From Lachnospiraceae bacterium (GTDB lineage Bacteria > Bacillota > Clostridia > Lachnospirales > Lachnospiraceae): 49,617 bases of DNA. The DNA lies in the NCBI GenBank assembly GCA_017548765.1, contig JAFYZH010000025.1:1-49617 (forward strand), in the 5' to 3' direction. Under the pieces are notes generated by a model. It was not told the DNA's origin, made no database searches, and worked only from the letters and a program-made list of their open reading frames with translations. A program made the translations under genes and the position numbers. This document shows positions 8,343-16,614 of this stretch, piece after piece; within the stretch, counting starts at the first letter, position 1; the number at the start of each line of letters is the position of its first letter.

Positions 8343-9938
8343 CTAATCGGTTCCGAACTCGGAAAGCATAAGCCCCGGGTTTCTGTCGAGGACCATGTTC
8401 ACGCTCCATGCATTTACGAACAGAAGCAGCGGACGGTCCTTCAGGTCTTTGATGCGTTTCATGTCGGACGTTCCGACGATCTTCGCCACATCGTAGTTCT
8501 CGTTTTCGATCCAGCGGATGTGCTCGTAAGGCAGCGGGTCCAGACGGATCTCAACATTATATTCGCTCTTCAAGCGATATTCCAAAACTTCAAACTGCAG
8601 AACGCCGACCACGCCGACGATGATCTCTTCCATACCGGTGTTGAACTCCTGGAAGATCTGGATGGCGCCTTCCTGGGCGATCTGCATCACGCCCTTGACG
8701 AACTGCTTACGCTTCATCGTGTCGATCTGACGAACCTTCGCGAAATGCTCCGGGGCGAACGTCGGGATACCGGGGAACTGCACCTTATGTGCGGCTGACG
8801 CGGTCAATGTATCTCCGATGGAGAAGATACCCGGATCGAACACGCCGATGATATCGCCCGCATAGGCCTCGTCGATGATCTTACGATCCTGCGCCATGAG
8901 CTGCTGCGGCTGTGACAGTCGCAGGGGCTTTTTGCCCTGCACATGATACACTTCCATGCCCGCGGAGAATTTACCCGAGCAGATGCGCATGAACGCGATA
9001 CGGTCACGGTGCGCCTTATTCATATTCGCCTGGATCTTAAACACGAACGCCGAAAACTTCGGGTCGAACGGATCCACGATATCATCGCCGTTCTGACGCG
9101 GCAACGGGGAAGAAGTCATCTTCAGGAAATGCTTCAGGAAGGTCTCGACGCCGAAATTCGTGAGCGCCGAACCGAAGAATACGGGCGACAGGTCGCCGCG
9201 GTTGACGCGCTCCTGGTCGAACTCGTCGCAGGCGCCGTCGAGCAGTTCCAGATCCTCGGCGAGTTTCTCCGCCGCCAGATCGCCGATCAGGTCCTTCGCG
9301 TACTCCACGTCCACCTGATGTGTCTCGACCTCACGCATACCCGCGCGGTTCGCGGTAAATGTCGTGATCTTCTTGATATCTCTTTCATATACGCCCTGGA
9401 AACTCTTACCGCTTCCGATGGGCCAGTTGATCGGGCAGGTGCGGATGCCCAGCACGCTCTCGATCTCATCCATCAGGTCGAACGGATCGTTCGTCTCACG
9501 GTCCATCTTGTTGATGAACGTGAAGATCGGGATGTGCCGCATGACACAGACCTTAAAGAGTTTGATGGTCTGCGGCTCAACGCCCTTCGCTCCGTCGATC
9601 ACCATGACTGCGGAGTCCGCCGCCATCAACGTACGGTACGTATCCTCCGAGAAATCCTGGTGTCCCGGTGTGTCCAGGATATTGATGCAATATCCGTCAT
9701 ATTCGAACTGCATGACCGAACTCGTGACCGAGATACCACGTTCCTTCTCGATCTCCATCCAGTCGCTGACGGCGTGGCGTTCGGTCTTTCTTCCCTTAAC
9801 GCTTCCGGCCAGGTTGATGGCGCCTCCGTACAGCAAGAACTTCTCGGTCAATGTAGTTTTACCGGCATCCGGGTGCGATATGATCGCAAATGTCCGGCGC
9901 CGCCGGATCTCTTCTTCCATAGACTCTGTCTGTGACAT
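8343..9938 (-). CDS. prfC: Peptide chain release factor 3
   Basis: 531 aa, full length for RF3, a translational GTPase that frees RF1 and RF2 from the ribosome after peptide release. G-domain motifs are intact: SHPDAGKTT (G1), DTPGHQDF (G3) and NKMDRE (G4). RF3 features include the KGRKTERHAVSDWMEIEKER stretch and the domain III region GVLQFEVLEYRLKSEY. The start has AAGGAG at 11 bases. The gene follows the deacetylase gene by about 50 bp and precedes nrdR by 10 bp. Confidence 0.97.
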   Translation of the reverse strand: MSQTESMEEEIRRRRTFAIISHPDAGKTTLTEKFLLYGGAINLAGSVKGRKTERHAVSDWMEIEKERGISVTSSVMQFEYDGYCINILDTPGHQDFSEDTYRTLMAADSAVMVIDGAKGVEPQTIKLFKVCVMRHIPIFTFINKMDRETNDPFDLMDEIESVLGIRTCPINWPIGSGKSFQGVYERDIKKITTFTANRAGMREVETHQVDVEYAKDLIGDLAAEKLAEDLELLDGACDEFDQERVNRGDLSPVFFGSALTNFGVETFLKHFLKMTSSPLPRQNGDDIVDPFDPKFSAFVFKIQANMNKAHRDRIAFMRICSGKFSAGMEVYHVQGKKPLRLSQPQQLMAQDRKIIDEAYAGDIIGVFDPGIFSIGDTLTASAAHKVQFPGIPTFAPEHFAKVRQIDTMKRKQFVKGVMQIAQEGAIQIFQEFNTGMEEIIVGVVGVLQFEVLEYRLKSEYNVEIRLDPLPYEHIRWIENENYDVAKIVGTSDMKRIKDLKDRPLLLFVNAWSVNMVLDRNPGLMLSEFGTD

Positions 9939-9986
9939 ACAACTATATGCTCCTTAATCATTCTGTTGCAAGGCCGGCTCCCGTCC

Positions 9987-10775
9987 CTATTGCGGGCACT
10001 CTCCGTAAACCTGTCCGGCTTGCATCTCCTTATCGCGTGCCTTAAACATCTCCGAAATGGTCACGATCTGGTAATCATTGGCCACGAGATACGGCACGAG
10101 GAATTCCACGGCCTGCGCTGTGGCATCGTACGTTTCATGCATCAGTACGATCTTTCCATCCAAAGAGCCATTTTCGCATGCTTTTGCGATTTTGTCAATC
10201 ATTTGCTTTGCGGTCGCCTTATTCCAGTCCTCGGAATCGAGACCGCAACTGATGAGCGGAACATTGATCGTGTCCTTTACGACCTGGTCCACGCTCAGGT
10301 ACGGCGGGCGCAGCAAAAACTGCTCCTGACCCGAGATCTCCTTCAGGATCGGCTCCATGAAGCCAACTTCCGCCTTCATCTCCTCCGGCGAAAGCTGCGG
10401 CAAAAACGGATGCGTCTTCGTGTGGTTCGCGATCTCGAAGCCGAGCTCCTGCGCACGTACGATCTCCGCCCTCGTATCCTCATCGTAAGTATTGCCCCAG
10501 TAGAAGAAGGTGGCATGCATGCCGGCCTTTGCGATCGCATCCTGGATACGGATCGCGGGCGATGCTTCATTTACCGGACGCACCGGGCCGTCATCGAAAG
10601 AGATCGCGACCATCGGCTTCTCCGGATCGATCCACGAAACATCCGCTGTATTATTCCATTTATCTCTCATTCTGTCCTCCATAGACTGCGGGTCGTTTGT
10701 GTCAAACAAAGCCTCCCGGATCTTTTCATTTGCACGTCGCTCCGGAGGCGTCAAAAACAGATCAAAAATATTCAT
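9987..10775 (-). CDS. Polysaccharide deacetylase (NodB fold), no signal peptide
   Basis: 262 aa. The CE4/NodB domain covers about residues 55-245. Motif 1 is SFDDGP (catalytic base and metal Asp), motif 2 NHTKTHP (metal His pair), motif 3 RPPY, and a late ISCGLDSEDW and LMHE give motifs 4 and 5. All key residues are present, so an active metal-dependent N- or O-deacetylase is likely. There is no signal peptide or membrane helix; the N-terminus is acidic and helical, which is unusual for an enzyme expected to act on wall polymers. It sits directly after an SGNH esterase that also lacks a signal, suggesting a joint intracellular job on a sugar or oligosaccharide. Confidence 0.9.
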   Translation of the reverse strand: MNIFDLFLTPPERRANEKIREALFDTNDPQSMEDRMRDKWNNTADVSWIDPEKPMVAISFDDGPVRPVNEASPAIRIQDAIAKAGMHATFFYWGNTYDEDTRAEIVRAQELGFEIANHTKTHPFLPQLSPEEMKAEVGFMEPILKEISGQEQFLLRPPYLSVDQVVKDTINVPLISCGLDSEDWNKATAKQMIDKIAKACENGSLDGKIVLMHETYDATAQAVEFLVPYLVANDYQIVTISEMFKARDKEMQAGQVYGECPQ

Positions 10776-10788
10776 CCATCCTACCTCA

Positions 10789-11898
10789 TCAGCATTCGCG
10801 TTTCAAATACGCGATCAATGTATTTGCCATGTGTCTGTGGGCTTCCTTACCGGGATGGAAACGGGAACCGAAAGCATCTCCTGTCGTGTTCGGCAGGCGA
10901 AGCAGGTCGACGTTCGTGTCGCCGGTGCGGTCGCGGTATTCGCGCAGTGTGCGCTCCATGTACGGCATCAGGCCGTCGCCGAGGGCGCCGTAGCACCAAA
11001 CTATTTTAGCGTTCGGGTTCTTCATGCGGACCAGCGCCAGGAAGTCATCCATGGCGCGGCAGAAACGGCGAATGCTCATCTCCTCGTACGTTCCGTCCGA
11101 ATTCAAAAGCTGCGCATAGATCCTCTCCGTCTTCGGATCGGTATAGGGCGGATTGTGGAAAGCGCCCTCGTCGTTCGTGCCCAGGTTGATGAAGATCACG
11201 TCGGGCTGCCAGCTCGCGAAATCGTACTCGTCCATGGTGCCTGTGAGCGCATTTTCCGCGCCGGACGCTGCTCCGCAGACCTTCGTGTAGATCCCGGGCA
11301 ATGTCGTGTGGGGATTATTATCCCAGCCGCAATACGTGCCCCAGCCGCTCTGCGAGATCAGATGGTAATCCGCGTCCATCGCCTTTGCGACATAGTTTGC
11401 ATAGTGTTCGCAGGTCCCGAATACCATCGGGATCCAGTCCATCTCGTCGTGTGCACCGTTCAGGCCCTCTCCGCTCGTGATGCTGTCGCCGACAAACTCG
11501 ATCTTCATCGACTTCGGCGGCACCGGCAAAAACATGCCGTCCGCAGAGAGACTATGGATCACAAAGCGGCTCGGATCCTCGCCGAGCGCCTGCATTTCCT
11601 TAAACAGGCGTACCGTCTTCACGGTCTGTGCGTTCATGCCGCGGAACAGGCAGATATCCTGACCGCCGCGCTTCAGCATCATGCGCTCCACAGGGCAACC
11701 GTTGATCTCAACGGCGAGCCACTGCTCGTACTGATCGTACTCCGTTTCGATGCGGACCCAGAGCTCGCTCGCAGCGACTCTGACCTCGATGCCTGAAGCT
11801 GACCAAAACAGTTCGATCGGGCCATCGCCCTTCCAATTATTCCGTCCATAGAGATGCAAAGGGATCTCGTCCGGTCCGAGTGTCATCAATTCTTTCAT
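10789..11898 (-). CDS. SGNH/GDSL esterase resembling CE2 acetylesterases
   Basis: 369 aa from the ATG at 11898, which has GAGGGAG upstream. An N-terminal jelly-roll-like part (about 1-125) precedes an SGNH hydrolase domain with GDSITSGEG (nucleophile Ser), the Gly block around QSGWGTY, GTND (Asn block) and FHPGKEAH (Asp/His block). The two-domain layout matches carbohydrate esterase family 2, which removes acetyl groups from plant or other polysaccharides. There is no signal peptide, so it probably acts on imported sugars. The NodB-type deacetylase gene begins 13 bp downstream; the two may deacylate the same molecule. Confidence 0.88.
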   Translation of the reverse strand: MKELMTLGPDEIPLHLYGRNNWKGDGPIELFWSASGIEVRVAASELWVRIETEYDQYEQWLAVEINGCPVERMMLKRGGQDICLFRGMNAQTVKTVRLFKEMQALGEDPSRFVIHSLSADGMFLPVPPKSMKIEFVGDSITSGEGLNGAHDEMDWIPMVFGTCEHYANYVAKAMDADYHLISQSGWGTYCGWDNNPHTTLPGIYTKVCGAASGAENALTGTMDEYDFASWQPDVIFINLGTNDEGAFHNPPYTDPKTERIYAQLLNSDGTYEEMSIRRFCRAMDDFLALVRMKNPNAKIVWCYGALGDGLMPYMERTLREYRDRTGDTNVDLLRLPNTTGDAFGSRFHPGKEAHRHMANTLIAYLKREC

Positions 11899-11964
11899 AG
11901 TAACTCCCTCAATCTGCAAATGCTTCGGCGCCGAAACCTTTCAAACCGGCGCTGCCTGCATGTA

Positions 11965-13179
11965 TTACACCGGACTCGGGATCTTCCCGGTCAGGTATTT
12001 GATGGCTTCCTTAAGTCCGTCTACGGAAAGCTTGTAGCTCGGGATCAGGCCTTCGATGGCCGTGACCGCCTCCATCCAGCCGATGGCGGATGAATACGAT
12101 ACCTTCCGTGGATTCAGCCATACTACTTTCTTATAATTTCGCTTAAACATTTCCAGCCATTCGTAGCCGCTGTAGCCGCCGTTCGGTCCGCGGTAGTTGC
12201 CGCTGGTGGAATACAGTTCCTCCGGCGCCATCTGCGCGTCGCCGACGATGATGACCTTATAGTCGGAGTCCAGGTTCTTGAAAACCCAGCGGGTCTCCAC
12301 CCAATCCCCGGTCATGCACTCCGGCGTTTTATACAGGGTGCTGTAAAGACAGTTATGGAAATAATAGGTCTTTACATCCTTAAAATGGTTGGCTTTATTG
12401 ACCGCCTGGAACAGGTTGTTACAGAGGGTCGAGAACGGGATCATGGTCCCGCCCGAGTCAAACAGCAAAAGCAGTTTCACGGTATTCTTACGGGGCTTCT
12501 GCCATTCGAGCTTCAGATAGCCGCCGTTGTTGCACGTCGAATCGATGGTGCCGTCCAGATCGAGTTCGGTCTTCGCCTCGTCAATGCGGGACGAGAACTG
12601 CCTGAGCTGGCGGAACGCCGCCTGGAACTGGCGATAGTCCAGCGCCTTATCGCGACGGAAATCGCGGTACCGCTCCTCGCCGATGACCATGAAGGCCGAC
12701 GAAAGTCCGGGCTTGCCGCCCATGCGGATGCCGCCCTTCGCCCGTCCGGAGTTACCGAACGCCGAGGTGCCACCGGTGCCGATCCAGTTGTTGCCGCCGT
12801 CGTGACGCGTGTTCTGCTGCGCCAGACGCTCGCGGAGCTGCTCATTGACCGTTTTCGCATCGCGCTTCTCGCGCCGCTTCTGCGCCTCTTCCGCCATGTG
12901 TTGCTGCTCTTCTTCGTCGGGGTCGTCCCTCTCCAGCCAGCGCATGACGTAGTCCGGAATGTTCTCCGACTTCACGTCCTTGAAGTATTCCTTAAACGCC
13001 AGGTCGAATTTATCGAAATCCGCCTCGCTCTTCACGAGGATCATCCGCGCCATATAGTAGAAGTTCGTCAGCGACGCGCCGCAGAGCTGCTTATCCAGCG
13101 CATCCATCAGCGTCAGCCATTCGGTCAGGGAAACGTGCACTCCTTTTGCTTTCAAAATGTAGAAAAACGGAGTAAACAT
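11965..13179 (-). CDS. VWA (CoxE-like) protein partnered with a MoxR ATPase
   Basis: 404 aa. Residues 1-90 are helical; about 75-130 is a highly charged segment (EEEQQHMAEEAQKRREKR). The C-terminal half is a VWA/CoxE domain. Its metal site reads DSGGTM instead of DxSxS; this glycine form is common in CoxE relatives, so metal binding may be altered rather than lost. It follows the MoxR gene with one base between and has a strong AGGAGGTAAA site, so the pair should be made together. MoxR-VWA pairs act as ATP-driven chaperone-like or insertion complexes; the client here is unknown. Confidence 0.9.
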   Translation of the reverse strand: MFTPFFYILKAKGVHVSLTEWLTLMDALDKQLCGASLTNFYYMARMILVKSEADFDKFDLAFKEYFKDVKSENIPDYVMRWLERDDPDEEEQQHMAEEAQKRREKRDAKTVNEQLRERLAQQNTRHDGGNNWIGTGGTSAFGNSGRAKGGIRMGGKPGLSSAFMVIGEERYRDFRRDKALDYRQFQAAFRQLRQFSSRIDEAKTELDLDGTIDSTCNNGGYLKLEWQKPRKNTVKLLLLFDSGGTMIPFSTLCNNLFQAVNKANHFKDVKTYYFHNCLYSTLYKTPECMTGDWVETRWVFKNLDSDYKVIIVGDAQMAPEELYSTSGNYRGPNGGYSGYEWLEMFKRNYKKVVWLNPRKVSYSSAIGWMEAVTAIEGLIPSYKLSVDGLKEAIKYLTGKIPSPV

Positions 13180-13180
13180 T

Positions 13181-13999
13181 TTACCTCCTGTTCGCCTTAA
13201 TGGTCTCGAGATCTTCGTCTTTTTTCACGATAACGCCCACAAACGGGAGTTTCTTCTGGATCTCCTCCGGGGAGATGCCGCCGCGCATCAACGCGTTCAG
13301 CCAGTCCAGAAGTTCCGAGGTGCTCGGCTTCTTACGGATGTCGCGCATGCCGCGGATCGAGTAGAACGCCTTCATCGCCTCGTCCAGGAGCTGCTCGTCG
13401 ATGTCGGTGAAATGCGCAGAAACGATGTCGCGCATCAGTTCCTGGTTCGGGAACTCGATATAGTGGAAGATGCAACGACGCAGGAACGCGTCCGGCAACT
13501 CCTTCTCCGCATTCGACGTGATGATCACGATCGGGCGATGCTTCGCCTTCACGGTGCGCCCTGTCTCATGGATGTAAAACTCCATCTGGTCCAGCTCCCA
13601 AAGCAAGTCGTTCGGGAACTCCAGGTCTGCCTTATCGATCTCGTCGATCAGCAGCACGACCTGCTCGTCGCTCTCAAACGCATCGCAGAGCTTACCCGGC
13701 TTGATGTAGCGGGCGATATCGTCCACGCCTTCGTTTCCGAACTGGCTGTCGTACAGACGCTGCACCGTATCGTACATGTACAGACCGTCCTGCGCCTTCG
13801 TCGTGGACTTGATATTCCAAATGATGAGGGGCTTATTCAGGCTCTTTGCGATGGCCTGCGCCAGCATGGTCTTACCTGTGCCGGGCTCACCCTTTATCAG
13901 CAGGGGCTTTTGGAGAGCGATCGCAACATTGACCGCTGCGAGCAGTTCCTCGCCGGCCACATAGTCTACGCTACCCTGAAAATTCTGAAATTCACTCAT
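13181..13999 (-). CDS. MoxR-family AAA+ ATPase
   Basis: 272 aa. It has Walker A GEPGTGKT, Walker B LLIDEIDKAD, a sensor 1 region (VIITSNAEKELPDAFLRRC) and the helical lid typical of MoxR. MoxR ATPases form hexamers that remodel or load cofactors onto partner proteins with the help of VWA proteins. GGAGG lies seven bases before the start. The VWA gene follows with one base between; the glycerophosphodiesterase gene lies 24 bp upstream, so the three are probably cotranscribed. Confidence 0.94.
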   Translation of the reverse strand: MSEFQNFQGSVDYVAGEELLAAVNVAIALQKPLLIKGEPGTGKTMLAQAIAKSLNKPLIIWNIKSTTKAQDGLYMYDTVQRLYDSQFGNEGVDDIARYIKPGKLCDAFESDEQVVLLIDEIDKADLEFPNDLLWELDQMEFYIHETGRTVKAKHRPIVIITSNAEKELPDAFLRRCIFHYIEFPNQELMRDIVSAHFTDIDEQLLDEAMKAFYSIRGMRDIRKKPSTSELLDWLNALMRGGISPEEIQKKLPFVGVIVKKDEDLETIKANRR

Positions 14000-14023
14000 A
14001 GAAACCTCCGTATATCTGTTCGT

Positions 14024-15844
14024 TTATTTTTCGACTTGTTTAACCAAGGACTGCAGGATGGAAAACAGTCCTTCACCGATCATCTCGCCGTGTGCGATCT
14101 GCTTCGCTTTAGGCGCGTCGTCCGTGATGATATTATCGACACCGATCGCTGTCATCTCCTTCAGGGAGTTGGTGTCATTGACCGTCCAGACATGGACCTC
14201 CATGCCCAGTTCGTGCGCGCGTTCCACCAGGCCCGCGGTCACGTTTGTGTACTTCATGCTCAGGAAATCGAGGGCGTCCGACTGGGGCACATCCCCGATC
14301 GTGACCTTTAGGATCTGACCGGTCTTGATGTCCGGGTTCAGTTCCTTCACGCGGGCCAGGTAATTCAGGTCCGTGCAGGTGACGACGCACTGATTCACGA
14401 AATCCAGATCTTCGATCATGGCGACCGTCTTATCCACCACATCGGGTGTCTTCGCGTTCGTCTTTATCTCGATGTTCAGTTTGATCTGTCCGCGGCACAG
14501 CAGGATCGCGTCCTCCAGCGTCGGGATGCGGACATCTGTGTAACCTTTTTTCTTCGCCGATACGTCGATCTTCTGCAGTTCTTCGTATGTCTGCGTGTAG
14601 GCCACAACGGCTTTATTACCGGTACGCAGCGTCGACATATCGTGGAGTAAAAACAGCACGCCGTCCGCCGATTCCTGGACATCGATCTCCGCGTAATCCG
14701 CGTACTGGTCGATCGCCAGCTGAAGGGCCTCGAGCGTATTTTCCGGCGCGTATTTGGAAGCGCCGCGGTGCGCCGTCACGGCAACACCGGTCATCACGTC
14801 GGAGATGTTGTAATCACCGGTGATGTACGAGCGCACGACCATGTGCAGTTCGAGGATGCCGAGCGTCACGACGACGGCCAATGCGACTCGTTTATGTAGC
14901 AGTTGCAGGATCTTCGTCTTATCGGCGAAACGTTTCTTCATCTCGTTCTTGCCGACCTTCTGCTCTTCCAACACGTGGGCCAGGCAGTACAAGCCGGACA
15001 GGTTCACCGTCGTGGAGATGAAGCCGGCCAGAAAGCCGATGCACAGGAACAGGCGGTTTCCATGCATGATGATACGCAGCATGGTGTAGCCACTGCCCGG
15101 TGTCAGGGCAATGTAGATCGACACCACGCAGATGAGTACGGCGGAGATCAAAAGCAAGATCCCGACTGCGATCAAATTCCACAAAAGGATGTAGGATACA
15201 TTTCTCAGGAAGCGACCGCGATGGTATTCGTGAAAGATCGCGATCTTCTCTTTATCTTCCAGATCCTGCCGCAGGAAGCGAATGGCCATCGAGAGGCCGA
15301 ACACAAAGAGCAGGATGCAGAGGATGACGGCGACCGAAATCAGGATCGGTATGCCGCCGCGTGACATGGCGATACGTTCCGCCACGTAATTCGTCGCCTG
15401 GACCTTCACAACGCCGGCGGCGAGCATCAACAGATTTATCGCCGGCAGGCAGACCGTGACCAGCGTGAATGTGCGGGCGCGCCCATGTAAGCGTCTGAGC
15501 AACATGAGGCCCTCGAGAAGCATCTCCCAGGAATTTATCTTCATGTTGTTCGCGGAGTACTCGAAGCAGATCAACAGTGCTCCGTACTCCAACATACATA
15601 ATACGATGATCACGAACACAGTAAAGATCAGGATCGCGATCGTCAGCGGATGCGCCAGAAATTTAAAGATATTCTGGTTGGTGATGAACTTCATCTTCTG
15701 GACACGCATGGACCATCGTAGCAAAAATGCCGCGCCCGGCAGGACCGCCAGCCAGGTACCTATGCGGAAGATAAGTTCAAACACCAAAAGGGACACAAAA
15801 TTCCTCTTCAGGACCATACCCATTTTATCAAAAACGACTTTCAT
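14024..15844 (-). CDS. Membrane glycerophosphodiester phosphodiesterase
   Basis: 606 aa. About 340 N-terminal residues form a membrane domain with six or more hydrophobic helices (GPDPase membrane family), then a catalytic GDPD TIM barrel from about 350. Active-site features are HRGASKYAPENT, the EIDVQ metal residues and LLHD, plus NIEIKT and the late VWTVND. The enzyme should hydrolyse glycerophosphodiesters, possibly lipid head groups or lipoteichoic acid precursors. The start is uncertain, since no Shine-Dalgarno site is visible ahead of the ATG at 15844. A promoter at 15929-15957 fits it as first gene of a unit with moxR and the VWA gene. Confidence 0.93.
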   Translation of the reverse strand: MKVVFDKMGMVLKRNFVSLLVFELIFRIGTWLAVLPGAAFLLRWSMRVQKMKFITNQNIFKFLAHPLTIAILIFTVFVIIVLCMLEYGALLICFEYSANNMKINSWEMLLEGLMLLRRLHGRARTFTLVTVCLPAINLLMLAAGVVKVQATNYVAERIAMSRGGIPILISVAVILCILLFVFGLSMAIRFLRQDLEDKEKIAIFHEYHRGRFLRNVSYILLWNLIAVGILLLISAVLICVVSIYIALTPGSGYTMLRIIMHGNRLFLCIGFLAGFISTTVNLSGLYCLAHVLEEQKVGKNEMKKRFADKTKILQLLHKRVALAVVVTLGILELHMVVRSYITGDYNISDVMTGVAVTAHRGASKYAPENTLEALQLAIDQYADYAEIDVQESADGVLFLLHDMSTLRTGNKAVVAYTQTYEELQKIDVSAKKKGYTDVRIPTLEDAILLCRGQIKLNIEIKTNAKTPDVVDKTVAMIEDLDFVNQCVVTCTDLNYLARVKELNPDIKTGQILKVTIGDVPQSDALDFLSMKYTNVTAGLVERAHELGMEVHVWTVNDTNSLKEMTAIGVDNIITDDAPKAKQIAHGEMIGEGLFSILQSLVKQVEK

Positions 15845-15928
15845 AAGTGAGTAAGATACGCTTTCTGTTTAAATGGCCGGGGCTCCTCGCCCTACCTAAC
15901 TTGCAGCAAATTAAATACCACTCATTTT

Positions 15929-15957
15929 ATTATATCAGAACTACGCTATGACGTAAA
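15929..15957 (-). promoter_or_regulatory. Promoter of the GDPD-moxR-VWA unit
   Basis: TTTACG, 17 bases, TATAAT on the minus strand, about 80 bases before the gene. Confidence 0.75.
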
Positions 15958-15993
15958 GGTTTTCTGCCTGTTTCCTCTCCCCATCCGGCGAAA

Positions 15994-16259
15994 TTATGCC
16001 TAAACCGGACGGTTTCTCCCGCCTTAGGCATGATCTAGCTTCTTGAGGGGATGAACGCTGCCTGGGGTTTATGCCTAAACCGGACGGTTTCTCTAGCCTT
16101 AGGCATGATCTAGCTTCTTGAGGGGATGAACGCTGCCTGGGGTTTATGCCTAAACCGAACGATTTCTCCCGCCTTAGGCATGATCTAGCTTCTTGAGGGG
16201 ATGGCCGCCGGCCGGGGTTTATGCCTAAACCGAACATCATATCTTGCTTTAGGCATAAC
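15994..16259. repeat. 75-bp palindromic tandem repeat, three and a half copies
   Basis: ATGCCTAA begins at 15996, 16071, 16146 and 16221, an exact 75-bp period. Each unit has an inverted repeat ATGCCTAA / TTAGGCAT (8-bp stem, 20-base loop) and a 39-base spacer containing GATCTAGCTTCTTGAGGGG. The last copy is partial, and its stem grows to 11 bp (TTATGCCTAAA / TTTAGGCATAA). Copies 1 and 2 are nearly identical. The array lies between the GDPD promoter and the tRNA-Ser promoter. Confidence 0.95.
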
Positions 16260-16303
16260 AAGATCAAAATTCGGGAAAACAGGAAAAACCGTCGGAACAG
16301 TGC

Positions 16304-16332
16304 TTGACATTTTCGGGCTTATAGTGCATAAT
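16304..16332 (+). promoter_or_regulatory. Promoter of the tRNA-Ser gene
   Basis: Plus strand TTGACA, 17 bases, CATAAT. It is the only convincing plus-strand promoter I found, about 150 bases ahead of the only plus-strand gene. Confidence 0.75.
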
Positions 16333-16337
16333 GGTGG

Positions 16338-16484
16338 TTGTGCAGTCCGCAGTGCGAACTGCTTACAATGCAGGTTTGCTCCGCAAACCCCGGATGTTCG
16401 AAATTATTCGTATCTCTGTGCGATACCGCACATCGATCCGAGGATAATTTCTCACGTGAAGGGTCAGCGGCGCTGACCCTTCAC
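16338..16484 (+). repeat. Hairpin string with composite stem element ahead of tRNA-Ser
   Basis: Four folds follow one another: a mini-hairpin 16338-16366 (core GCAGTCCGC, loop AGT, GCGAACTGC), a mini-hairpin 16367-16395 (GGTTTGC, loop TCC, GCAAACC), a stem 16400-16451 with arms GAAATTAT and ATAATTTC around an inner TGTGCG/CGCACA hairpin, and, four bases on, a perfect 13-3-13 hairpin at 16456-16484 (GTGAAGGGTCAGC, loop GGC). The tRNA begins two bases later. The last two parts recur with the same spacing at 41784-41866. Confidence 0.85.
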
Positions 16485-16486
16485 AA

Positions 16487-16574
16487 GGAGACGTATCGAA
16501 GAGGCCATAACGAGCTTGACTCGAAATCAAGTTGTCGGGTAACCGGCACGCGGGTTCGAATCCCGCCGTCTCCG
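16487..16574 (+). tRNA. tRNA-Ser (anticodon CGA)
   Basis: 88 bases fold as a class II tRNA. The acceptor stem is GGAGACG/CGTCTCC with discriminator G. The anticodon stem CTTGA/TCAAG encloses the loop CTCGAAA, anticodon CGA, reading UCG. A long variable arm (about TTGTCGGGTAACCGGCA) and the T arm CGGG-TTCGAAT-CCCG confirm serine. CCA is not encoded. It is the only plus-strand gene in the window. Confidence 0.96.
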
Positions 16575-16582
16575 CACTATCT

Positions 16583-16614
16583 AAAGCCCCCCTGCCGATA
16601 GGCAGAGGGGCTTT
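16583..16614 (+). terminator. Hairpin terminator after tRNA-Ser
   Basis: Arms AAAGCCCCCCTGCC and GGCAGAGGGGCTTT with loop GATA, one mismatch. A T-rich but interrupted stretch follows, which already belongs to the 64-bp repeat array. Confidence 0.7.

Noticed and set aside
15941-16267. Minus-strand frame of 108 codons with a 25-residue repeat (GLGINPRQRSSPQEARSCLR...)
   Set aside because: The 75-bp period is a multiple of three, so a frame through the array stays open by itself. It begins with TTG, has no ribosome site and overlaps the GDPD promoter.
16487-16574. Integration site of a prophage or ICE at the tRNA-Ser gene
   Set aside because: No integrase or phage gene and no direct repeat of the tRNA 3' end within the window.
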